Below, piece after piece: positions 1 through 5,016 of a stretch of 5,016 nt of DNA. Both the position numbers and the translations under genes were made by a program. The notes under the pieces are model-generated. The model was given only the letters and a program-made list of their open reading frames with translations. It made no database searches and was not told where the DNA came from. The stretch covers positions 625 through 5,640 of the forward strand of contig DKBD01000132.1 of the NCBI GenBank assembly GCA_002451055.1, written 5' to 3'. The stretch is from Nitrospira sp. UBA6909. Lineage in GTDB: Bacteria > Nitrospirota > Nitrospiria > Nitrospirales > Nitrospiraceae. How positions within the stretch are numbered: the stretch's first letter is position 1; the number at the start of each line of letters is the position of its first letter.

Positions 1-282
1 GGCGAGTTGTCCGGTGGCGAACAACAGCGGGTTGCGATTGCGAGGGCCCTGGTGCATCGGCCGCGGTTGTTGCTGGCGGATGAGCCGACCGGGAACATCG
101 ATTCGCATCAGGGAGCCGAGATCATGGCTCTCATCAGAACATTGGCTACGGTGGGAGAGCAGACCGTCCTGCTGGTCACCCACAGCGATCAGGCGGCGCA
201 GACCGCCGACTACACCTGGGCGATGCAGGACGGCCGCCTCGTGGCGCGGACCGAACGGTCGCCGGAACCGGCGCCCTTATGA
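1..282 (+). CDS. ABC transporter ATP-binding protein, LolD/MacB-like, C-terminal part (5' end outside window)
   Basis: This is the nucleotide-binding subunit of an ABC exporter. It hydrolyses ATP on the cytoplasmic face of the inner membrane to drive a partner permease. The reading frame is open from base 1, so the N-terminus with Walker A and the Q-loop lies upstream of the window. Visible in order are the ABC signature ([15 protein letters not shown], starting at the TTG at base 7), Walker B with the catalytic Glu and D-loop ([12 protein letters not shown]), and the H-loop His in LLVTHS. The run LADEPTGN(I/L)D is typical of the LolD/MacB/FtsE/YbbA group, which pairs with FtsX-like permeases. 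The TTG at base 7 is an internal Leu, not a start. The stop overlaps the start of the next gene (ATGA, 279-282). The FtsX-like permease at 1606-4221 is the natural partner, but it is not directly adjacent; another permease could lie upstream of the window. The family call is firm; the substrate is unknown. Confidence 0.93.
   Translation, partial: GELSGGEQQRVAIARALVHRPRLLLADEPTGNIDSHQGAEIMALIRTLATVGEQTVLLVTHSDQAAQTADYTWAMQDGRLVARTERSPEPAPL
260..273 (+). promoter_or_regulatory. Short GC-rich inverted repeat just before the dehydrogenase start
   Basis: CGCCGG and CCGGCG are separated by AA. As RNA this would form a 5-bp GC stem with a GAAC tetraloop. It ends five bases before the ATG at 279 and lies inside the last codons of the ATPase gene, where a Shine-Dalgarno sequence would normally sit; none is evident. 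With the ATGA overlap, this suggests that the dehydrogenase is translated mainly by ribosomes finishing the ATPase. The repeat is directly visible; the coupling role is inference, and short GC repeats occur by chance in GC-rich DNA. Confidence 0.35.
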
Positions 283-1211
283 CGACGGATCTGTCGACCA
301 CGATTGCCGGCGTACAGTTTCCCAGTTGCTTCATGAATGCCGCCGGCGCCCTCTGTGTGACGCGTGACGAACTGATGGCGCTGGGACAATCGCGCGCCGG
401 CGCTATCGTCACCAAGTCAATGACGGTCGACGCGCGCCAAGGCAACCCTGAGCCGCGTTACTATGGATTTCCAGGCGGATCGATCAACTCCATGGGGCTC
501 CCCAATCTTGGCTATCGAGCCTATGCCGAGATGATTCCCGAGCTGAAGCGATTCGGAAAGCCGGTCGTGGCCAGCGTGGCCGGGCTTTGCGAAGACGACT
601 TTCCGGTCATTGCGGCCGCCATCAACGCCGCGCAACCGGATCTCATCGAAGTGAACCTCTCGTGCCCCAACATTCCGGGCAAGCCTCAAATCGGCTATGA
701 TCCCGAGGCCTCCGAGCGGGTGATCAAGCGAGTGCGTCACCTCATCACGGTCCCGATGGGATTAAAGCTCCCGCCGTATTTCGACCCGGCCCATCACGAG
801 GTGATGGGACGAGTGATAGGACGACACGGCGTCAATTTCCTGAATATGATCAATTCGGTGGGCAACGGGTTGGTCGTCGATCCGGAGCGTGAAGCTGTCG
901 TCATCAAGCCGAAAGGTGGATTCGGCGGGCTGGGCGGCAGAATCATCAAACCGGTCGCCCTCGCGAACGTGCGAGCTTTCTATAAACTGTTCCAAGGCAA
1001 GATCCCGATCATCGGTACGGGCGGCGTTGTAGACGGGGTGGATGTGTTCGAGCATGTCCTGTGCGGCGCCTCTGCCGTCCAAATCGGAACGGTGTTGGTG
1101 GAGGAAGGGCTGGACGTATTCGGCCGGCTGGAAACGGAGCTGGCTGCGATCCTCACGCACAAAGGGTACCGGTCGATTGCGGACGTCCAGGGAATGCTCA
1201 AAGAATTGTAG
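279..1211 (+). CDS. pyrD: Dihydroorotate dehydrogenase, class 1A-like (probably fumarate-dependent)
   Basis: This FMN enzyme of de novo pyrimidine synthesis oxidises dihydroorotate to orotate. The 310-residue protein matches Lactococcus PyrDA (about 311 residues) closely across its length, as I recall that sequence. Motifs in order are FMNAAG (18-23), TKS with Lys46, SINSMGLPNLG (68-78), NLSCPNIPGKPQ (126-137) with the probable catalytic base Cys129, KLPPYFD (163-169), INSVGNGLVVDP (191-202), IKPKGGFGGLGG (209-220), IGTGGV (245-250) and CGASAVQIGT (262-271). A Cys base marks class 1; class 2 (quinone-linked) enzymes use Ser and carry an N-terminal membrane extension, absent here. The PGKPQ and SVGNG blocks favour class 1A, a soluble homodimer using fumarate, over class 1B, which needs PyrK; no pyrK is visible. 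The ATG at 279 gives the family's usual N-terminus. The gene overlaps the ATPase stop by four bases and ends two bases from the convergent LuxR-type gene. Function is near certain; the class 1A assignment is strong but from memory of motifs. Confidence 0.94.
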   Translation: MTTDLSTTIAGVQFPSCFMNAAGALCVTRDELMALGQSRAGAIVTKSMTVDARQGNPEPRYYGFPGGSINSMGLPNLGYRAYAEMIPELKRFGKPVVASVAGLCEDDFPVIAAAINAAQPDLIEVNLSCPNIPGKPQIGYDPEASERVIKRVRHLITVPMGLKLPPYFDPAHHEVMGRVIGRHGVNFLNMINSVGNGLVVDPEREAVVIKPKGGFGGLGGRIIKPVALANVRAFYKLFQGKIPIIGTGGVVDGVDVFEHVLCGASAVQIGTVLVEEGLDVFGRLETELAAILTHKGYRSIADVQGMLKEL

Positions 1212-1213
1212 CG

Positions 1214-1492
1214 TCAGCGACCGCCGAAATTGCGGGACAACAGGCCCAGTCGAAGCGACTGGCGCAGGAGTTGCGCGACGTTGCGGACGTTCAGCCGACG
1301 CATCAGGTTGAAACGGTGCACTTCGACCGTACGGATGCTGAGGCGTAGCGTGGCGGCGATCTCTCGATTGGTACGACCCATGGCAATCATCTTCAAGATC
1401 TCCAATTGGCGGGGAGTGAGGGCGACCGGCGCTTTCTGGTGCCGATGGCTGCGTTCAATCTGAAATGCCGCATTGCCTCTGATTCTTGTCAC
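1214..1492 (-). CDS. Stand-alone LuxR/GerE-type helix-turn-helix DNA-binding protein
   Basis: This is a 92-residue protein that is almost entirely one LuxR/NarL/FixJ-type DNA-binding domain, so it is probably a transcription regulator. Residues 25-85 carry the family signature: LTPRQLEILKMIAMG, then TNREIA (41-46), then the recognition-helix region LSIRTVEVHRFNLMRRL (51-67), and a closing helix around VAQLLRQSLRLGLL. There is no receiver, PAS or autoinducer-binding domain. The start is a GTG at 1490-1492, supported by a good ribosome binding site six bases upstream. An in-frame TGA (1505-1507 on the plus strand) sits just before that site, so the gene has not simply lost an in-frame N-terminal domain here. 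It ends two bases from the dehydrogenase stop, with no room for a terminator between them. It is divergent from the permease across 113 bases, so the permease is a likely target (inference). What controls its activity cannot be seen. Confidence 0.88.
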   Translation of the reverse strand: MTRIRGNAAFQIERSHRHQKAPVALTPRQLEILKMIAMGRTNREIAATLRLSIRTVEVHRFNLMRRLNVRNVAQLLRQSLRLGLLSRNFGGR

Positions 1493-1498
1493 GGGACG

Positions 1499-1505
1499 CT
1501 CCTTT
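1499..1505 (-). promoter_or_regulatory. Ribosome binding site of the LuxR-type gene
   Basis: Read on the minus strand, AAAGGAG lies six bases before the GTG start at 1490-1492. This near-consensus Shine-Dalgarno sequence fixes the otherwise doubtful GTG start. An in-frame stop codon immediately upstream excludes a longer protein. Confidence 0.8.
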
Positions 1506-1519
1506 CAAGCCGACGACTG

Positions 1520-1548
1520 ACTCTAACAAAGGAAGTAAAATGTGTAAA
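1520..1548 (-). promoter_or_regulatory. Putative sigma70-type promoter of the LuxR-type gene
   Basis: On the minus strand, a -35-like TTTACA (plus 1543-1548; 5 of 6 match to TTGACA) is followed after 17 bases by a -10-like TAGAGT (plus 1520-1525; 4 of 6 match to TATAAT). Transcription would begin near 1513, giving a short leader of about 20 bases that holds the ribosome binding site. The spacing and position fit well, and the segment is AT-rich compared with its surroundings. A second TTTACA lies farther upstream (plus 1555-1560). Found by eye only. Confidence 0.5.
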
Positions 1549-1560
1549 AGAAACTGTAAA
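1535..1560 (+). repeat. Three direct GTAAA repeats in the divergent intergenic region
   Basis: GTAAA occurs at 1535-1539, 1544-1548 and 1556-1560, in an unusually A-rich purine stretch. The last two copies extend to TGTAAA. Starts are 9 and 12 bases apart. The middle copy is the -35-like element of the promoter proposed for the LuxR-type gene. The cluster could be an operator for that regulator, or simply AT-rich promoter DNA. The repeats are seen directly; a binding role is inference. Confidence 0.4.
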
Positions 1561-1592
1561 TTTGTGCAGGCATCCAAGACTCCCCTCCTGTT

Positions 1593-1611
1593 CATCATGT
1601 GATCCATGATG
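1593..1611 (+). promoter_or_regulatory. Perfect inverted repeat over the permease start codon
   Basis: CATCATG (1593-1599) and its exact reverse complement CATGATG (1605-1611) flank the five bases TGATC. The right arm contains both possible ATG starts of the permease (1606 and 1609). In RNA the start codons would be paired in a 7-bp stem; in DNA it would be a 19-bp dyad suitable for a dimeric regulator. No convincing Shine-Dalgarno sequence precedes the start, so the element may limit translation. Function is inferred from position and symmetry. Confidence 0.45.
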
Positions 1612-4221
1612 TTCGCCTTCCTGAAAGTATTCCGACTGGTTCTTGCCGCCCATGTGACACAGAGACCGTTGCGCACGTTCTTGACCGTCATGGGTGTAGC
1701 CCTCGGGGTAGCGGCCTCTGTGGCGGTGCGGACGGCCAATGTCGATGTGCTGAGATCCTTTGAACAGGCGGTGTTGACCGTGGCGGGGCCGACCACGCTG
1801 GAAATTTCCGGAGGTGATCTGGGACTCGATGAACGGCTCATGACGGCTGTCCGGAAGGTTTCGGGTGTCACGTCAGCGTCCCCGGTGATTTTACAAACGG
1901 CAGTCAAGATGGGCGGCGGGCCCCAGCAGGCCGTGCAAGTGCTCGGGTTGGATCTTTTTTCCGAGATCGATTCCCGGGGGTTTCGTCTGAGTCGGCGGTC
2001 GGGGGAGCAGGTGTTGGAGATGATCCTTGATCCGAAGACCCTGTTCCTGGGCACGAAATTGGCGACTGAGTGGGATCTTTCGGTGGGTGATACGGTTGAC
2101 CTGCAAGTGGGGCCCGGCTTGGTCACGTGCAGGATCGAGGGCATTTTGGAAGATGCCACGGATCGGACCTCATCCTGGGACCGCCTGGCTGTGATGGATA
2201 TTGCGGCGGCCCAAATCACGTTCGGCATGGTCGGGCGTCTCGATCGGATCGACCTCATCACCGAGAAAGGGAGAGGGGTCGAAGATATGGCACAGGCCGT
2301 GCGTGCCGTCATGCCTCCCGATGTCGTCGTCGAACGTCCGTCGAGCCGGACGACCCAAGTAGAGCACATGATGCGGGCATTCCGGTTGAACCTGACGATC
2401 CTGAGTTGGGTGGGGCTGTTGGTCGGGATGTTTCTGATCTATAACACCATGGCGTTTGCCGTGGCGCAGCGACGACGCGAAATTGGGATTTATCGGGCCG
2501 TCGGGATGACCCAATTGCGGGTAGCCGGCCTGTTTTTGGCCGAAGCCGCGGTGCTGGGATTGGCCGGTGGAATCGTCGGGAGCGGAGCGGGATTCTTGCT
2601 GGCTCAGAAACTGGTGGTCCTCCTGAGCCGAACGATCTCGGATTTGTACGTTCCGGTGGGAGTCGGGGCCGGTCATCTCTTCGAATCCGATTGGTTCTGG
2701 ACGTTGTCGTCTGAAGGCATTCTGATCGGCTGTGTCGTCTCCATGATCGGCGCAATCGGCCCGAGCTTGGATGCGGGACGGACGGCGCCAGCCCGCGCCT
2801 TGGCCCCTGGCGATTACGAAGCGGGGCGACAGCTTCAAGTGGGCGTGTTGAGCGCGGTCGGACTGGGCCTGCTGGCGACTGCGGGGGCGTTGAGTGTGGT
2901 CGGGCCGGTAGACGGAGTGCCGGTGCCGGGCTATGCCGCCACCCTCTGTCTCCTGGCCGGCTTGTCTTGCGTGGCTCCGATGTGTATCACGGGTTGGCGG
3001 CGAAATGGACGGGAACAGGCGCTCAAGGCCAGCATGCAGGGAGTGATGCGGGAGATTGCGGTCGATCATGCCTCACGCAATCTGGGCCGCAACGGGGTGA
3101 CCGTATCTGCCTTGATGGTTGGGCTTTCTATCATGATCGGCGTACTGGTCATGGTCCGAAGTTTCCGCCACACGGTGGAAGTCTGGGTGGCCGATACCGT
3201 GATGGCGGACGTGGTCGTCGCCCCGTCGTTGTGGCTCCGGGGAACGGAGGCCAGGAGTGTCGGAAGAAGCCTGCCGGCATCCTGGTTGTCGGTTCTTTCT
3301 TCGATCTCGGATGTGGCGGCAGTCGATACGTATCGTGAGGTCCGTGTCACAGTGAACGGACAGCGCGTGGCGATCGTATCGCGGGATTTGCGGTTGCATG
3401 CGCGTGTAAGCCGGTATTTGGTGCGACAGGGCGACTCCTCAGAACAGCTCACCCGCGCGGCGGATGCCGACGGCCTGTTGGTCTCGGAGATCCTGGCCGA
3501 TCGGCTTGGGGTTCGGGAAGGGGACAGTCTTGAGATTCTGACGCCGGAAGGCTCCAGGCACTTTCCAATCATCGCCGTCTTTTATGACTATGCCACGGAC
3601 GGCGGAAAAATTCTGATGGATCGCGAGCTGTATCGATCGCTTTGGCACGACGATCTGGTGACGGTGTATCCCGTGTATCTGGCGGCGGGCGCGGATCTTG
3701 ATCGCATACGAGGCACGATGGCGGCAAAATTGGGCGAGGTCGGTGCAGGCCGGCTTCCGCCGTTGTTGATCAGCAATGCCGAGTTGCGGAAAGAAATCCT
3801 TGAAATCTTCGATCGAACGTTCCTCCTGACCTATGTGCTTGAAGCTATCGCGGTCATCATCGCCATGCTCGGTATTGTGAATACGCTCGTTACGTCGGTG
3901 CTGGAGCGGCGCAGGGAATTCGCAACGTTGCGGGCCATCGGCGGCAGCGCGGGGCAAATCCGTCAACTGGTCCTGTGGGAGGCGGCCTACCTGGGCCTCG
4001 TGGGGATTGGGTTGGGGCTGATCGGCGGCGGAGCGCTTGCCCTCTTGCTCATCAAGGTGATCAATAAGCAATCGTTCGGCTGGACCATCCAGATGATCGT
4101 GCCTCTGGGCGGCCTTGTGCAAGCGGTCGGAGCGGCTGCCGTTGCCACATTGATCGCCGGCTACTTTCCCGCCCGCTGGGCCGCTGAGCAGCCGCTGGCG
4201 GAGGGATTGAGAGAGGAGTAA
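1606..4221 (+). CDS. Large FtsX-like/MacB-type ABC transporter permease, about 10 TM segments
   Basis: This 871-residue inner-membrane permease belongs to the FtsX/MacB (type VII, mechanotransmission) ABC superfamily; members move lipoproteins, lipids or toxins, or transmit force to periplasmic partners. It is built as two similar halves. Half one has TM1 (about 24-42), a MacB-like periplasmic domain (about 43-260) and TMs near 264-286, 311-336 and 366-388. Two linking TMs follow (413-433, 442-462). Half two has a TM at 497-517, a periplasmic domain (about 520-738) and TMs near 740-764, 789-817 and 831-854. Each FtsX unit carries the cytoplasmic motif expected to contact the ATPase: RRREIGIYRAVG (289-300) and ERRREFATLRAIGG (767-780). 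This arrangement resembles E. coli YbbP. No ATPase domain is fused; the ATPase ending at 282 is the likely partner. An in-frame TGA at 1600-1602 limits the start to ATG 1606 or 1609; neither has a clear ribosome binding site. The amphipathic N-terminal helix before TM1 supports these starts. Substrate unknown. Confidence 0.92.
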   Translation: MMFAFLKVFRLVLAAHVTQRPLRTFLTVMGVALGVAASVAVRTANVDVLRSFEQAVLTVAGPTTLEISGGDLGLDERLMTAVRKVSGVTSASPVILQTAVKMGGGPQQAVQVLGLDLFSEIDSRGFRLSRRSGEQVLEMILDPKTLFLGTKLATEWDLSVGDTVDLQVGPGLVTCRIEGILEDATDRTSSWDRLAVMDIAAAQITFGMVGRLDRIDLITEKGRGVEDMAQAVRAVMPPDVVVERPSSRTTQVEHMMRAFRLNLTILSWVGLLVGMFLIYNTMAFAVAQRRREIGIYRAVGMTQLRVAGLFLAEAAVLGLAGGIVGSGAGFLLAQKLVVLLSRTISDLYVPVGVGAGHLFESDWFWTLSSEGILIGCVVSMIGAIGPSLDAGRTAPARALAPGDYEAGRQLQVGVLSAVGLGLLATAGALSVVGPVDGVPVPGYAATLCLLAGLSCVAPMCITGWRRNGREQALKASMQGVMREIAVDHASRNLGRNGVTVSALMVGLSIMIGVLVMVRSFRHTVEVWVADTVMADVVVAPSLWLRGTEARSVGRSLPASWLSVLSSISDVAAVDTYREVRVTVNGQRVAIVSRDLRLHARVSRYLVRQGDSSEQLTRAADADGLLVSEILADRLGVREGDSLEILTPEGSRHFPIIAVFYDYATDGGKILMDRELYRSLWHDDLVTVYPVYLAAGADLDRIRGTMAAKLGEVGAGRLPPLLISNAELRKEILEIFDRTFLLTYVLEAIAVIIAMLGIVNTLVTSVLERRREFATLRAIGGSAGQIRQLVLWEAAYLGLVGIGLGLIGGGALALLLIKVINKQSFGWTIQMIVPLGGLVQAVGAAAVATLIAGYFPARWAAEQPLAEGLREE

Positions 4222-4230
4222 GGGTCTCGT

Positions 4231-4242
4231 GCATCATGATGC
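4231..4242. repeat. 12-base perfect palindrome at the permease/peptidase convergent junction
   Basis: GCATCATGATGC reads identically on both strands and spans the TGA stop of the minus-strand peptidase gene (4234-4236), ten bases after the permease stop. It shares the CATCATG core with the inverted repeat at the permease start. It has no separate loop and no following T-run, so it is not a convincing terminator. It may be coincidence, or a regulator site. Confidence 0.25.
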
Positions 4243-5016
4243 GGCGGCGGAGAGACAACAGTGTTTGTATTTCTTCCCGCTGCCGCAGGGACAGGGCGCG
4301 TTGCGACCGAGGCCGCGGGGTCGTCGGAGAGCGAGGGAGAACAGCGCTCGCGTGTCCTGGTGAAACAGCTCACGCAGGAGGGCGTACAAGGCCGGGTGAC
4401 GGCGTTGCAGCGATGCGGGTGAGGTGAAAAAATATTCAGCCAGCACGGCGAAGAATTCATGCTCGTTTGTGTAGGCATAGGCGTCCAACAGGGCCTTTTG
4501 CCGCGTGGGCTGGTCCAATTCCCGTGCGACATAACAGACCCACTGCCGCACCGCCATCCATGGTACTTCCGGTGGAAGCCCGTACTCTTGTTCCTCTCGC
4601 TCGATGAGGTGCGCGAATTCATGCACCCCGATGTGGCGATGTCCAGACGGATGATCGAATCCCGCCAGGAGCGCCGGTTTCGAGAGAATCATGACTCCGC
4701 TCAAATGGCGCAGCCCCGCCATTCCCAATAGCGTCCGCTGCGTCCCGCCAGTGGTCCGGAAGTCGTCATAGAACGCGTCCGGATAGATCAGCACCTCGCG
4801 TAGCCGGTGGTACGTCCAGTCGTGAAATCCGAAGATGGGAATCACCGCGCTTGCCGCCACCAGCAGCCTGACCGTGTCGTCCACCTCTGTGCGAATGCCG
4901 GTGATCCGGACCTCGTCCAAGAAAATCTGTGCCAGTTGCCGGAAGCGCATACGGCTCGCGTCATCCAGAGCTCGATAGAAGGCTACGTGAGTTTGTAGAA
5001 TCGTCTCCCAGGCAGG
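4234..5016 (-). CDS. mtfA: MtfA-like zinc peptidase (M90 family) with C-terminal SEC-C zinc motif; N-terminus outside window
   Basis: This is a cytosolic zinc metallopeptidase of the MtfA family. E. coli MtfA has aminopeptidase activity and binds the glucose-PTS repressor Mlc; that partnership need not apply here. The zinc-binding helix HEFAH lies at 4609-4623, and HEFFAVLAEYFF downstream supplies the probable third ligand Glu. The upstream block FGFHDWTYHRLREVLIYPDAF fits the family. The protein ends with a SEC-C motif, CPCGSGKKYKHCC (C-x-C-x8-C-C), the small zinc knuckle known from the SecA C-terminus. The ATG at 4948-4950 is not the true start: the frame stays open for 22 more codons to the window edge, and these encode family-like sequence (PAWETILQ, then VAFYRALDDASR). 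The visible part is 260 residues; E. coli MtfA has 265. The gene converges on the permease with a 12-base gap and is probably transcribed from its own promoter beyond the window. Family assignment is strong; the physiological role is unknown. Confidence 0.9.
   Translation of the reverse strand, partial: PAWETILQTHVAFYRALDDASRMRFRQLAQIFLDEVRITGIRTEVDDTVRLLVAASAVIPIFGFHDWTYHRLREVLIYPDAFYDDFRTTGGTQRTLLGMAGLRHLSGVMILSKPALLAGFDHPSGHRHIGVHEFAHLIEREEQEYGLPPEVPWMAVRQWVCYVARELDQPTRQKALLDAYAYTNEHEFFAVLAEYFFTSPASLQRRHPALYALLRELFHQDTRALFSLALRRPRGLGRNAPCPCGSGKKYKHCCLSAAAS

Noticed and set aside
762..1160. 132-residue minus-strand open frame inside the dehydrogenase gene
   Set aside because: It is antisense to a highly conserved enzyme, with no family resemblance or plausible start context.
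1536..1541. TAAAAT as a -10 element for a plus-strand permease promoter
   Set aside because: No acceptable -35 element lies 16-18 bases upstream. The permease promoter may still be here, but the sequence does not establish it.
1406..1609. 67-residue plus-strand open frame ending at the permease start
   Set aside because: It begins antisense to the LuxR-type gene and runs through promoter-like DNA. It has no ribosome binding site and its protein shows no motif.
1455..2369. 304-residue minus-strand open frame crossing the intergenic region and the permease N-terminal part
   Set aside because: It is antisense to the well-supported permease and the divergent region. The translation is rich in Arg, Ser, Thr and Pro with no recognisable domain, as expected of a GC-rich shadow frame.
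2170..3069. 299-residue minus-strand open frame inside the permease
   Set aside because: Its composition is biased toward Arg, His, Gln, Asp and Pro with no hydrophobic core or motif. It mirrors the permease coding strand.
3439..4122. 227-residue minus-strand open frame inside the permease
   Set aside because: It is very rich in His, Gln, Arg and Asp with no domain. It is a shadow of the FtsX C-terminal coding region.
4198..4260. Terminator between the convergent permease and peptidase genes
   Set aside because: The gap is 12 bases. The only symmetric element is a loopless 12-base palindrome without a T-run on either strand.
1..5016. CRISPR array, insertion sequence, tRNA or toxin-antitoxin pair
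   Set aside because: No regularly spaced repeats, transposase motifs, terminal inverted repeats, tRNA-like folds or small paired genes were seen. Nearly all bases are accounted for by five genes.

Overview
The window is GC-rich, densely packed bacterial chromosomal DNA with short intergenic gaps. It contains five protein genes, two of them cut by the window edges. I see no tRNA, rRNA, CRISPR array, insertion sequence or phage gene. A LolD/MacB-type ABC ATPase, a large FtsX-like permease with periplasmic domains and an MtfA-type peptidase suggest a Gram-negative, diderm bacterium. The general style, including a stand-alone LuxR-type helix-turn-helix protein, is compatible with Nitrospirota (Nitrospira-like), but this lineage guess is weak and rests on impression.

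Layout. (1) 1-282, plus strand: the C-terminal part of an ABC transporter ATPase. (2) 279-1211, plus: a complete dihydroorotate dehydrogenase that looks like class 1A (fumarate-type). Its start overlaps the ATPase stop in an ATGA junction, with a small GC-rich stem where a ribosome binding site would normally lie. (3) 1214-1492, minus: a 92-residue LuxR-family protein that is only a DNA-binding domain. It converges on the dehydrogenase with a 2-base gap. (4) 1493-1605: a 113-base divergent regulatory region. It holds a good ribosome binding site and a plausible sigma70-type promoter for the LuxR-type gene, a GTAAA repeat cluster, and a perfect inverted repeat covering the start codon of the next gene. 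(5) 1606-4221, plus: an 871-residue, probably 10-TM FtsX/MacB-type ABC permease with two periplasmic domains. (6) 4234 to the window end, minus: an MtfA-like (M90) zinc peptidase with a C-terminal SEC-C zinc motif. Its true start lies beyond the window.

How the parts may work together (inference). The ATPase and the large permease are the two halves expected of one mechanotransmission-type ABC complex acting on an envelope substrate. Here they are separated by a pyrimidine-biosynthesis gene and an opposing regulator gene. The LuxR-type gene is divergent from the permease and shares its upstream region, so it is a candidate regulator of the permease and of itself. The dehydrogenase appears to be translationally coupled to the ATPase. 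The peptidase is convergent with the permease and probably an independent unit. Nothing here is a clearly undescribed system. The most notable points are the class 1A dehydrogenase in an ABC-transporter context, the MtfA/SEC-C fusion, and the inverted repeat over the permease start.
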